A stretch of 64,000 nt of DNA. It comes from Gimesia maris (GTDB lineage Bacteria > Planctomycetota > Planctomycetia > Planctomycetales > Planctomycetaceae). How positions within the stretch are numbered: the first letter of the stretch is position 1; each line of letters opens with the position of its first letter. A program made the position numbers and the translations under genes. Below, in pieces: positions 27,569-37,092 of the stretch. The notes under the pieces were generated by a model that ran no database searches, was not told where the DNA came from, and worked only from the letters and a program-made list of their open reading frames with translations. The stretch lies in contig NZ_CP042910.1 of the NCBI RefSeq assembly GCF_008298035.1, forward strand, positions 5,471,001 through 5,535,000, read 5' to 3'.

Positions 27569-29053
27569 ATGAGGTTAGCTCCCTACCAGTACAGTGAAAC
27601 TTTCGATGAGATGTTTGCCCCGGATGGCACACCCCGGCCCAGTGGGCAAAAGTTTGTGGAACGACTGCAGACACTCACAGAAGGCAGTCTGCAGCAGCGT
27701 CAGAAAGCAGCTGAAATCTCACTGCAGAATATGGGGATTACGTTCAACGTCTATGGTCACGAAGCCGGTACCGAAAAAGTCTGGCCCTTCGACCTGCTCC
27801 CCCGCATCATCGATGCCTATGAATGGAAGACCATTGAAAGCGGGTTGAAGCAGCGAATCCACGCCTTGAATCTGTTTATCGATGATATCTATAACGACTG
27901 CAAAATCATCAAAGATGGAGCCGTTCCTGCAGAACTGGTTCAGAGTTCGAAAACACTCCGGGCACAATGCAAAGGCTTTCATCCTCCCCAGGGAGTCTGG
28001 TGTCACATTACGGGAGTCGACCTGATTCGTGATCAGGACGGTCAGATCTATGTCCTTGAGGATAACCTGCGGTGCCCCTCGGGCGTTTCCTATGTCCTGG
28101 AAAACCGGGAACTGATGAAACGCACCTTTGCCCCGGTCTTCCAGGGTATGTCGGTCGCTCCCATCGAAGACTATAACGAACAGTTACTCAAAACCCTGCT
28201 AGACTGTGCACCGGAGGGTGTGAATGATCCGACCGCGGTCGTACTCACACCGGGCATTTACAACTCAGCCTACTTTGAACATACCTTCCTCGCTCAGCAG
28301 ATGGGCGTCGAACTCGTGCAAGGTCCCGACCTGGTTGTGGAAAACGGCTATGTTTTCATGAAAACCACTAAGGGACTGCGGCGGGTTGATGTGATCTATC
28401 GTCGCATCGATGACGACTTTCTGGACCCCAAAAATTTCCGTCCGGACTCCGCGTTAGGCGTCGATCACCTGATGGATGTCTGTCGGGCCGGCCGCGTCAC
28501 TCTGGCCAACGCCCCAGGTACGGGAGTGGCAGACGACAAAGCCGTGTATGCTTATGTTCCCGATATCATCAAATATTACCTGGGGGAAGATGCCATTCTC
28601 CCCAACGTGCCCACTTATTTATGCTCCGATGCCAAACAACGTGAGCATGTCCTGGCCAATCTCGATAAGCTGGTTGTGAAACCAACCAATGAATCCGGCG
28701 GTTATGGAATCCTGATGGGACCACATGCGACTCAGGAAGAACGGGACAAAACTGCCGCCGCGATAAAGTCCAACCCGCGCGAGTGGATTGCGCAACCCAT
28801 GTTAAAACTGTCAACGGTCCCCACCCTGGTGGGCGATGAACTGGAACCTCGACACGTTGACCTCAGACCTTTTGTACTCTGTGGCAAAGATATCTATGTC
28901 ATGCCCGGCGGTTTAACGCGTGTTGCCCTGCGGAAAGGGTCGATGGTGGTCAACTCGTCACAAGGGGGGGGCAGTAAAGACACATGGATCCTGCGTAATG
29001 GTCACTCTCATTCTGAGACAAACCCTGCGACAGCAGTTCTGGAGAAGTTTTGA
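27569..29053 (+). CDS. Circularly permuted type 2 ATP-grasp protein
   Basis: From ATG 27569 (GAGGA element upstream) the protein has 494 residues. It shows the features of the CP-ATPgrasp family: [20 protein letters not shown] with acidic metal-binding residues, and [17 protein letters not shown] as the nucleotide-binding loop. Such enzymes form amide bonds by activating a carboxylate with ATP. Its TGA overlaps the ATG of the alpha-E gene (TGATG). In known genomes the pair occurs with transglutaminase-like genes, as here. Confidence 0.88.
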   Translation: MRLAPYQYSETFDEMFAPDGTPRPSGQKFVERLQTLTEGSLQQRQKAAEISLQNMGITFNVYGHEAGTEKVWPFDLLPRIIDAYEWKTIESGLKQRIHALNLFIDDIYNDCKIIKDGAVPAELVQSSKTLRAQCKGFHPPQGVWCHITGVDLIRDQDGQIYVLEDNLRCPSGVSYVLENRELMKRTFAPVFQGMSVAPIEDYNEQLLKTLLDCAPEGVNDPTAVVLTPGIYNSAYFEHTFLAQQMGVELVQGPDLVVENGYVFMKTTKGLRRVDVIYRRIDDDFLDPKNFRPDSALGVDHLMDVCRAGRVTLANAPGTGVADDKAVYAYVPDIIKYYLGEDAILPNVPTYLCSDAKQREHVLANLDKLVVKPTNESGGYGILMGPHATQEERDKTAAAIKSNPREWIAQPMLKLSTVPTLVGDELEPRHVDLRPFVLCGKDIYVMPGGLTRVALRKGSMVVNSSQGGGSKDTWILRNGHSHSETNPATAVLEKF

Positions 29054-30057
29054 TGCTCAGTCGCGTTGCGAGTTCCGTTTACTGGTTAAGTCGTTATGTC
29101 GAGCGTGCTGAGAATGTGGCGCGGTTTATTGACGTGAATTACAATCTGACACTGGGAGAATCCGATTCACTCGGAGACCAGTGGGCGCCACTGGTTTATA
29201 CCACCGGCGATCAGATCCCCTACGAAGAACGCTATGGTGCGCCGAATCGGGATAACGTCCTGAAGTTCCTGTTATTCGATGAAAAAAACCCCAATTCCAT
29301 TCTCTCGTGTGTCTCTTATGCACGGGAAAATGCCAGAACCATTCGTGAAATCATTCCGACGGTCGTCTGGGAACAACTTAATCAGTTCTATTTTATGGTA
29401 CGTTCAGCCGCAGGAAGTCCCGTAACACTGGATCAGCCTCAGGAGTTCTGCGAACGCGTGCGACTGGCCAGCCACATGCTGGTCGGCGCGACGGAAGCCA
29501 CCATGTCACATGGAGAAGCCTGGCATTTTTCACGAGTGGGAAGGCTGATTGAACGGGGCGACAAAACTTCGCGAATTGTCGACGTACAATATTACATACT
29601 GCTGCCGGATGCCCGGGATGTCGGTAGCGCACTGGATGTGGTTCGCTGGTCTGCGCTGTTAAGATCAGCCAGCGCACTGGCCATGTACCGCAGACAATAC
29701 GGAAAAATCACACCTGAACGTGTAGCGAATTTTTTGATTCTTGATACGTACTTTCCCCGTGCCATGCACTTCTGCCTGAGGAAGGCTCAGGAGTCGTTAC
29801 GATCTATCACGGGAAGTCACGCCGGAACCTTTCAGAATCTGGCAGAACAGCGGATGGGCCTGTTGTGTTCCACGATGGACTACACCAGTGTCGAGGATAT
29901 TATTCAGCAGGGATTGCACCAGTATATTGACGGCTTTCAGAATCAGTTGAACTCAGTCGGCGAAGCGATTCATGAAGATTTCTTCATAGCGCAGCAGACA
30001 GAGAGTCAGAGTCAGGCTCAAACTGCTAACGAAAACAGCCAGTCGCAAACCAGTTAA
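29053..30057 (+). CDS. Alpha-E domain protein (DUF403)
   Basis: The 334-residue protein is almost wholly helical, with the family's opening [20 protein letters not shown] and the mid-protein GRLIERGDKTSRIVDVQYY. Alpha-E proteins are the constant partners of CP-ATP-grasp enzymes; their own activity is unknown. The start shares one base with the stop of the preceding gene. The C-terminal tail is Gln- and Ser-rich. A fused version of the same domain is found at the end of the protein at 33591-36167. Confidence 0.9.
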   Translation: MLSRVASSVYWLSRYVERAENVARFIDVNYNLTLGESDSLGDQWAPLVYTTGDQIPYEERYGAPNRDNVLKFLLFDEKNPNSILSCVSYARENARTIREIIPTVVWEQLNQFYFMVRSAAGSPVTLDQPQEFCERVRLASHMLVGATEATMSHGEAWHFSRVGRLIERGDKTSRIVDVQYYILLPDARDVGSALDVVRWSALLRSASALAMYRRQYGKITPERVANFLILDTYFPRAMHFCLRKAQESLRSITGSHAGTFQNLAEQRMGLLCSTMDYTSVEDIIQQGLHQYIDGFQNQLNSVGEAIHEDFFIAQQTESQSQAQTANENSQSQTS

Positions 30058-30115
30058 GCACTCAACGATAGACATTCCTGCACTTTTATCCTTCTTCTAC
30101 GATTGATTGAATATC

Positions 30116-33100
30116 ATGATCCGTGTCGCATTGAACCATAAGTCGGTCTACCACTACGATCGTTACGTCGAGCTGGCTCCACAGCTGGTTCGCCTTCGCC
30201 CTGCACCACACTGCCGGACTCCGATCCGCAGTTATTCGCTGCGTGTCACTCCCGTCCAGCATTTTGTCAACTGGCTGCAGGATCCACACAGCAACCATCT
30301 GGCGCGCCTCGTGTTCCCGGAAAAGACCAACATGCTGCAGGTGGAAGTCGATCTCGTCGCCGAAATGACGGTGATCAATCCGTTCGATTTCTTCCTGGAA
30401 CCAGAAGCAAGCAACTATCCATTTACTTATGAACAGATCCTGAAAAAAGATCTTCAGCCATTCCTGGATACGATTGAACCAGGACCGGAATTTGCCGCCC
30501 TGCTCGCTTCAATCGACCGTTCCGAAATCAAGACCATCGATTTTCTGGTTTGCATGAATCAGCGACTTCAGAATATGATCCGCTATGTCATTCGCATGGA
30601 ACACGGTGTGCAGACACCCGAAGAAACCTTACAGCTGGGCAGCGGTTCCTGCCGTGACAGTGCCTGGCTGCTGGTTCAGTTATTCCGGCATCTGGGACTG
30701 GCAGCCCGGTTTGTCTCCGGATATCTGATTCAGCTGAAACCCGATATTGAATCGCTGGACGGCCCTTCCGGTGCTGCCGAAGATTTTACCGATCTGCATG
30801 CCTGGACCGAAGTCTTTCTGCCCGGTGCCGGCTGGATTGGACTGGATCCGACATCCGGTTTATTTGCAGGCGAAGGACACATTCCCCTGGCGTGTACTCC
30901 CGAGCCACTGAATGCAGCGCCGATCTCAGGTACTGTCGAAAAATGTGAAGTCACCTTTCACCACGAAATGTCGATCTCACGTGTCCATGAAGATCCCCGT
31001 ATTACCAAGCCTTATACGGATGAAGTCTGGGAGCGGATCGACAGTGTCGGACAGCAGGTCGACAAGGCCCTGGAAGCAGGAGACGTCCGCCTGACCATGG
31101 GGGGCGAACCAACGTTTGTTTCCATCGATGATATGGACGGCGACGAATGGAAAACAGCGGCTGTCGGCCCTACAAAACGCGGGCTCGCAGGAAATCTGAT
31201 TGAACTGCTGCGACAGCGATTTGCACCGCAGGGAATGATTCATTACGGACAGGGGAAATGGTATCCCGGCGAATCGTTACCACGCTGGGCGCTGACCTGC
31301 ATGTGGCGCACCGACGGACAGCCCATCTGGAATGACCCCATGCTGCTGGCTGCTCCCGAAGAAAATTATGAACACGATATTGAACATGCGCAGCTGTTTG
31401 CCACGACCCTGGCGAAACGGCTGGGACTCAACCCCGAATATGTTGCCACCGCGTATGAAGATGCGATGTACTATATGTGGAAGGAACGTCGCCTGGCTGT
31501 GAATGCCGATGTGCTGAATTCCGATCTGGTCGATGAAGAAGAGCGTATTCGGCTGGCTCGCGTCTTTGAACGCGGTCTCGGAGCCCCGGTCGGCTGCATG
31601 CTGCCGCTGATGCATCAGTGGTGGAATGCCAAACCACGCTGGATGAGCGGCACCTGGCCTGTCCGCTCAGAACAGCTGTTTTTGATTCCCGGCGATTCCC
31701 CCATGGGTCTGCGACTGCCCCTGGATTCACTACCGGCACCTCAGCCGGGTGAGTATGCCCCCACACCGGTCGTCCCGTTTGAAGCCACCAGTGATCTCCC
31801 CGAATACGATCAGCTGCGTCAGCAGTCGGCCTATCATCAGACCGCGCAACATGTCACCGGCAACGTACAGCACCAGGTACTGCAGCGTGTCGGCGCGGGG
31901 GGTGGATTTGACACAATCGACCTGGAACAGGAACCCGAAGCCGAAACGCCACCGCTGGAACCAGCAGTCATTCGCACGGCGATGTGCTTTGAAGCACGCG
32001 ATGGCGTACTGCATATTTTCATGCCCCCTGTGGATCATCTGGAAAGCTATCTGGAACTGCTGGCGGAAATTGAACAGACCGCTGCCGAACTGGAAATCCC
32101 GGTCATCGTGGAAGGTTATCTGCCTCCGAATGATTACCGGCTGCAGCATATCAAAGCCACTCCTGACCCTGGTGTGATCGAAGTCAACGTACATCCCGCC
32201 AAAAGCTGGCAGGAGCTGGTCGACATTACGTCCGGAGTCTATGAAGACGCGCGTCACTCGCGACTCGGAACAGAACAGTTTGACCTGGATGGCACGCACA
32301 ATGGGACCGGGGGAGGCAATCACTTTGTGATGGGCTCCCATACGCCGCACGACAGCCCGTTTTTACGACGCCCGGACCTGCTGAAAAGCCTGCTCGCTTA
32401 CTGGCATAACCATCCCTCGTTGTCCTACTTCTTCTCAGGCCGCTTCATTGGACCCACCAGTCAGGCGCCGCGTGTAGATGAAGGCCGCTGCGATGCGATC
32501 TATGAACTTCAGATCGCATTCGAACAGATTCCCGAAAAAGGCGAATGCCCTCCGTGGCTGGTCGACCGGGTATTTCGACACCTGCTGGTTGACCTGACCG
32601 GAAATACACACCGCGCCGAGTTCTGTATCGACAAACTCTATTCGCCTGACTCTGCTACCGGCCGCCTGGGTCTCGTGGAATTTCGGGGATTTGAAATGCC
32701 TCCGCACTGGCAGATGAGTCTGACTCAGCAGTTGCTGTTGCGGGCTCTGGTCGCTCATTTCTGGAACAAACCCTATAAAGTCGATCTCGTGGACTGGAAT
32801 ACGTCCATTCACGATCGCTGGTTGCTCCCGCATTTCATTCAGCAGGATTTTGAAGATATTATTTCCGAATTAAATGAGGCAGGTTTCGACCTGGACGCCA
32901 GCTGGTTCGGGCCACACTATGAATTTCGTTTCCCGCATATCGGCGAAATGCAATACCGGGGGATTCATGTAGAACTGAGAACGGCTATCGAGCCATGGTA
33001 TGTTCTGGGTGAAGAACCTGCCGGTGGTGCAACCGCCCGTTTCGTGGATTCTTCCGTGCAGCGTCTACAGGTGAAAGTCCAGGGCATGTCCAATGGACGG

Positions 33101-33481
33101 CACATTCTGCTGTGTAACGGTCGTAAAATCCCTCTGCATGCCACAGGTACGGAAGGAGAATTTGTCGCCGGCGTCAGATACCGGGCCTGGCAGCCACCCA
33201 GCTGCCTGCATCCGACGATCCCCGTCGACGAACCACTGGTATTTGATCTGGTGGACACCTGGGTAAATCGTTCAATAGGTGGCTGTACGTACCATGTGGG
33301 TCATCCTGGCGGGCTGAATCCGGGAACGTTTCCAGTCAATGGTTACGAGGCGGAAAGCCGCCGCGCAGCACGGTTTTTCAAGATGGGTCATACAGGAGGA
33401 ACCAGTTCTATACCTGAAGATGAAAAAAATGCCATGTTTCCGCTGACACTTGACCTTCGCCGAAACCGGGGCATTGTGTAA
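30116..33481 (+). CDS. Large transglutaminase-like protein with DUF2126 domain
   Basis: The 1121-residue protein begins with an N-terminal bacterial transglutaminase-like region (HKSVYHYDRYVELAPQLVRL), then the core with Cys179 (GSGSCRDSAW), His228 (DLHAWTEVF) and Asp244 (GLDPTSG), a full papain-like triad. From about residue 300 onward it is DUF2126, starting near VRLTMGGEPTFVSIDD. This protein type is known from operons with CP-ATP-grasp and alpha-E genes. The triad suggests it makes or cuts an amide bond. It is the third gene of five in the same direction. Confidence 0.9.
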   Translation: MIRVALNHKSVYHYDRYVELAPQLVRLRPAPHCRTPIRSYSLRVTPVQHFVNWLQDPHSNHLARLVFPEKTNMLQVEVDLVAEMTVINPFDFFLEPEASNYPFTYEQILKKDLQPFLDTIEPGPEFAALLASIDRSEIKTIDFLVCMNQRLQNMIRYVIRMEHGVQTPEETLQLGSGSCRDSAWLLVQLFRHLGLAARFVSGYLIQLKPDIESLDGPSGAAEDFTDLHAWTEVFLPGAGWIGLDPTSGLFAGEGHIPLACTPEPLNAAPISGTVEKCEVTFHHEMSISRVHEDPRITKPYTDEVWERIDSVGQQVDKALEAGDVRLTMGGEPTFVSIDDMDGDEWKTAAVGPTKRGLAGNLIELLRQRFAPQGMIHYGQGKWYPGESLPRWALTCMWRTDGQPIWNDPMLLAAPEENYEHDIEHAQLFATTLAKRLGLNPEYVATAYEDAMYYMWKERRLAVNADVLNSDLVDEEERIRLARVFERGLGAPVGCMLPLMHQWWNAKPRWMSGTWPVRSEQLFLIPGDSPMGLRLPLDSLPAPQPGEYAPTPVVPFEATSDLPEYDQLRQQSAYHQTAQHVTGNVQHQVLQRVGAGGGFDTIDLEQEPEAETPPLEPAVIRTAMCFEARDGVLHIFMPPVDHLESYLELLAEIEQTAAELEIPVIVEGYLPPNDYRLQHIKATPDPGVIEVNVHPAKSWQELVDITSGVYEDARHSRLGTEQFDLDGTHNGTGGGNHFVMGSHTPHDSPFLRRPDLLKSLLAYWHNHPSLSYFFSGRFIGPTSQAPRVDEGRCDAIYELQIAFEQIPEKGECPPWLVDRVFRHLLVDLTGNTHRAEFCIDKLYSPDSATGRLGLVEFRGFEMPPHWQMSLTQQLLLRALVAHFWNKPYKVDLVDWNTSIHDRWLLPHFIQQDFEDIISELNEAGFDLDASWFGPHYEFRFPHIGEMQYRGIHVELRTAIEPWYVLGEEPAGGATARFVDSSVQRLQVKVQGMSNGRHILLCNGRKIPLHATGTEGEFVAGVRYRAWQPPSCLHPTIPVDEPLVFDLVDTWVNRSIGGCTYHVGHPGGLNPGTFPVNGYEAESRRAARFFKMGHTGGTSSIPEDEKNAMFPLTLDLRRNRGIV

Positions 33482-33590
33482 GATTACTCCAACTGAGTAT
33501 TGGGTTTAGGGAGGAACCGATTCCTGCGCTGCCGGGGATTTACCGCCCGCCTGACATCTACATCCGATCTCGGTGCAGTCACGCCCATTA

Positions 33591-36167
33591 ATGATTCATC
33601 GTATCACATTAGGATTACCTTCAACCGTGTCCACACCGCCGCTCTCTGTCAACAACATTTTTGAGGGTTACACGCCTCCCGGGGGAGCGTACGATGAGTT
33701 CCTGCTGGACACAGGACAACCTCGTCAGCATGCGAAAAATTTTCTCGATACCGTTGTGAAAATCGGTCGGGAAGAATTTGAACATCGCTGGCAACAGGCA
33801 CAACGCACAGTACAGGCCAATGATTTCGCCTATAGCGGTGTTGTGACCCCCAAAGATCAGCCACGCCCGTGGGAACTGGATGCGATCCCGTTTCTGATTT
33901 CCTCTGCCGAATGGAAAACAATCTCGACGGCACTGCGTCAACGGGCGCAACTGTTAAATCTGGTTCTGAAAGACCTGTATGGAAAACAGACGCTGTTAAA
34001 AAATGGAGTACTGCCTGCGGAACTCGTATATTCTCACCCCGGATTTCTGCGTTCTTATCATCGGGAACAGCTGCGCAACGACTGTTTTCTGCACTTTTAC
34101 GCCGCTGATCTGGCCCGCTCTCCCAACGGAGAATGGTGGGTGTTAGCAGACCGGACGGAAGCTGCTTCCGGGATTGGCTTCGCACTGGAAAACCGCATTC
34201 TGACTTCGCGTATGTTTCCTGAACTCTTTCATCAATGTAATGTCGAGCGGCTGGCACCGTTTTTTATCGCAGCCCAGGAAACACTCCGTAAATTGGCACC
34301 ACAGAGTCTGGAAAACCCGCGAGTCGTCCTGCTCAGTCACGGCCCGACCAGCCCCAATTACTTTGAAGACGCCTACCTGGCGCGTTATCTGGGTTATACA
34401 CTTGTAGAAGGGGGAGACCTTGCCGTCCGCAAAAACCAGGTAATGCTGAAGACGCTCGGCGGCCTGATTCCCGTGGATGTTATCTTTCGCCGTCAGAACA
34501 GCCGGGATTGCGACCCGCTGGAAATGAAATCTTCGAACTCCCGACTCGGCATCTCCGGACTCACGCAGTCTGCCCGCTCCGGCCAGGTAGGCATCGCCAA
34601 TGCACTGGGCAGTGGACTGATTGAATCCGTCGCCTTCATGGCTTTTATGCCTCGCCTGAGTAAAGCGTTATTGGGTTCAGAACTGCTGATGCCCGGCGTC
34701 GCTTCCTGGTGGTGCGGTGACCAGGAACAGTTGGGCTATGTCCTGAAAAACCTGGAGAAACTTACCATTTATCCTGCGTTTCGAATCCGCGGTAAAGACA
34801 ATCCTTCGGTTGAGTCACTCAATCAGATGTCACCGAAGAAACTGACAGAACTGATCAAATCTAATCCCTCCGGCTTTGCTGCCCAGGAGAAAGTCATCCG
34901 CTCCAGTGTTCCCGTCTGGCGGGGTCAAATCCAGCCCGCGCATCTCTCATTGCGTGCCTATGCGGTTTCCAGCGGTGAATCTTACATGGTGATGCAGGGT
35001 GCCCTCGCTCGCACGTCGCCCAACCTGGATCCGCTCGAAGTCTCGATTCGTAAAGGGGAAGGCAGTAAAGATGCCTGGATTCTTTCAGATCAGCCGGTCG
35101 AACATATCACACTGCTGAATGAACAGGGAAGAACCATCTCACTCAAACGGAGTGGTTCAGAATTACCGAGTCGCGCTGCAGATAATATTTTCTGGCTGGG
35201 ACGACAGCTGGAACGGGCCGAAGCACTGGCACGATTATTACGCAGTGCCGTCAATCGACTCAGTGGGGAAACGCGTTCAACCAGTGATCTGGAAGTTCCC
35301 GTGCTCCTGCGTTGCCTTGCGGATCAGGGACAGATTGAACCGGGTTACGCCATCGATAAAATGCGGAACCAACTGCCCCCCATCGAACATGTCCTGCCAA
35401 CGGCAGTCTTCGATAAAACACAATCGTCCTCCCTTCGTGCAATCGTGGATGAACTGTTTCGTCTGGGTTCCATTGTACGCGACCGGATTTCACTTGATAC
35501 CTGGCGCATCATCCGCCGTATCGATAAAGGTTTCCAGCCACCCCGCTATGGAACAACCAACCTGTCTGATGTGCTGACCATCACCGACGACCTGATTACC
35601 GAACTCGCCGCTTTCAGCGGAATTGTGATGGAAAGCATGACGCGTACCCAGGCGTTTCGATTCCTCGAACTGGGACGGCGCGTGGAGCGTTCACTGCAGA
35701 TCATCAGCCTGGTGAAAAATTCATTTGTGCCGATGCCCGAAGTTCCCAGCCCGATTTTTGAAACCGTGCTCGAAGTTGCCGACAGCCTGATGACTTACCG
35801 TTCCCGTTACCTGTCAAACCTGCAACTCGGGGCGGTGCTCGACCTGGTACTGACAGACGAAACCAATCCACGATCCCTGGTATTCCAGTTCATGCAACTG
35901 GCCAAACATGTGGAACGACTGCCCCGCAATCGCGAGTTACCCGGATACACTTCCGAGCAGCGACTCGTGATGACCCTGCTGCATTCCGTTCGCATGCTGG
36001 ACATTCAGGAAACAGCAGATACACACTGCCTGGGAGACTACGAACCACTGGAAAAACTGATTGAAACCTGGGATTATCAGCTGCCGAAACTGTCTGAAGC
36101 AATTTCACACCGGTACCTGGTACACGCTGTTCCCTCTCACCAACTCTCAGACATCATTCCACAATGA
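33591..36167 (+). CDS. Fused CP-ATP-grasp / alpha-E protein
   Basis: The protein of about 858 residues joins both modules that are separate genes at 27569 and 29053. The first 480 or so residues are CP-ATP-grasp (WVLADRTEAASGIGFALENR, later GGDLAVRKNQVMLKTLGG), although the acidic metal site and nucleotide loop are less well kept than in the first copy. The C-terminal part begins LPSRAADNIFWLGRQLERAE, the alpha-E start. I took ATG 33591; a GTG at 33573 or 33627 is possible. Its end overlaps the next gene by four bases. Confidence 0.85.
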   Translation: MIHRITLGLPSTVSTPPLSVNNIFEGYTPPGGAYDEFLLDTGQPRQHAKNFLDTVVKIGREEFEHRWQQAQRTVQANDFAYSGVVTPKDQPRPWELDAIPFLISSAEWKTISTALRQRAQLLNLVLKDLYGKQTLLKNGVLPAELVYSHPGFLRSYHREQLRNDCFLHFYAADLARSPNGEWWVLADRTEAASGIGFALENRILTSRMFPELFHQCNVERLAPFFIAAQETLRKLAPQSLENPRVVLLSHGPTSPNYFEDAYLARYLGYTLVEGGDLAVRKNQVMLKTLGGLIPVDVIFRRQNSRDCDPLEMKSSNSRLGISGLTQSARSGQVGIANALGSGLIESVAFMAFMPRLSKALLGSELLMPGVASWWCGDQEQLGYVLKNLEKLTIYPAFRIRGKDNPSVESLNQMSPKKLTELIKSNPSGFAAQEKVIRSSVPVWRGQIQPAHLSLRAYAVSSGESYMVMQGALARTSPNLDPLEVSIRKGEGSKDAWILSDQPVEHITLLNEQGRTISLKRSGSELPSRAADNIFWLGRQLERAEALARLLRSAVNRLSGETRSTSDLEVPVLLRCLADQGQIEPGYAIDKMRNQLPPIEHVLPTAVFDKTQSSSLRAIVDELFRLGSIVRDRISLDTWRIIRRIDKGFQPPRYGTTNLSDVLTITDDLITELAAFSGIVMESMTRTQAFRFLELGRRVERSLQIISLVKNSFVPMPEVPSPIFETVLEVADSLMTYRSRYLSNLQLGAVLDLVLTDETNPRSLVFQFMQLAKHVERLPRNRELPGYTSEQRLVMTLLHSVRMLDIQETADTHCLGDYEPLEKLIETWDYQLPKLSEAISHRYLVHAVPSHQLSDIIPQ

Positions 36168-37075
36168 AATACAAAATCACTCACACTACGAAGTACGCAT
36201 ATTCCCAGGCGGTTCCCGTCTGCCACAACCTGGTGCACCTCGCACCGCGCGCGTTACCCGTTCAGATGTGCAAAGAATTTCAATTGTTGATCCACCCGGA
36301 GCCTTTCAGTATCACACATCGTAAAGACTACTTTGGAAACGATGTCTCTTATTTCTCGATCGATCAGGCTCACATGGGGCTGAGTGTCACCGCGACCAGC
36401 CAGGTATCTGTAATGGAGCCCCCGCCCGTCGCAGCCGCAGAAACTCCTGCCTGGGAAAACGTAGTCCGGCAACTGAAGGAGGAACACACCGCAGGGGTAC
36501 TCGACGCTTATCAGTACACCTTCGAATCGCCGGGAGTAAAACTGTTTCCCGAATTAGCAGATTACGCGAAAGTCTCTTTTACGGAAAATCGTCCGATCCT
36601 GGAAGCAGTTCTGGATTTGACGGCCCGCATCAATAAAGAATTCAAATACGATCCACGTGCTACCAATGTGAATACGGAAATCAGTGAAGTGTTTGAGCAA
36701 CGGCATGGGGTCTGCCAGGACTTTGCTCATTTTCAAATCGGCTGCCTGCGTGCCTTGAACCTGGCAGCCCGCTATGTCAGCGGCTATCTGAGAACCAACC
36801 CACCCCCGGGCAAACCGCGGCTGGTCGGCGCAGATGCCTCCCATGCCTGGCTGTCTGTGTATTGTGGAGATAAAGCAGGCTGGATTGACGTCGATCCCAC
36901 GAACAACGTCCAGACATCCGCCGACCATATTACAGTTGCCTGGGGCAGAGACTATTACGATGTCTGCCCCATCCAGGGAACAATTGTCGGAGGAGGCGAG
37001 CATCGTATGACGGTCTCTGTTGATGTCGCACCGGAAGAACCCCAACCAGCGCCGCCGGCAGCCAATGGTGCCTGA
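36164..37075 (+). CDS. Transglutaminase-like cysteine protease family protein
   Basis: The protein has 303 residues. The start ATGA overlaps the upstream stop. The N-terminal domain is the bacterial transglutaminase N-type (HTTKYAYSQAVPVCHNLVHL). The core has Cys184 (HGVCQDFAHF), His227 (ASHAWLSVY) and Asp244 (DVDPTNN). It is the last gene of the operon and the second transglutaminase, pairing with the fused ATP-grasp / alpha-E protein as the large DUF2126 protein pairs with the unfused set. The tail is Pro- and Ala-rich. Confidence 0.9.
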   Translation: MKYKITHTTKYAYSQAVPVCHNLVHLAPRALPVQMCKEFQLLIHPEPFSITHRKDYFGNDVSYFSIDQAHMGLSVTATSQVSVMEPPPVAAAETPAWENVVRQLKEEHTAGVLDAYQYTFESPGVKLFPELADYAKVSFTENRPILEAVLDLTARINKEFKYDPRATNVNTEISEVFEQRHGVCQDFAHFQIGCLRALNLAARYVSGYLRTNPPPGKPRLVGADASHAWLSVYCGDKAGWIDVDPTNNVQTSADHITVAWGRDYYDVCPIQGTIVGGGEHRMTVSVDVAPEEPQPAPPAANGA

Positions 37076-37092
37076 ACCCCAATCGGAGTCGT

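Noticed and set aside
31730..32350. A 206-codon open frame on the minus strand
   Set aside because: It lies inside the DUF2126 coding region, which has clear family motifs on the plus strand.
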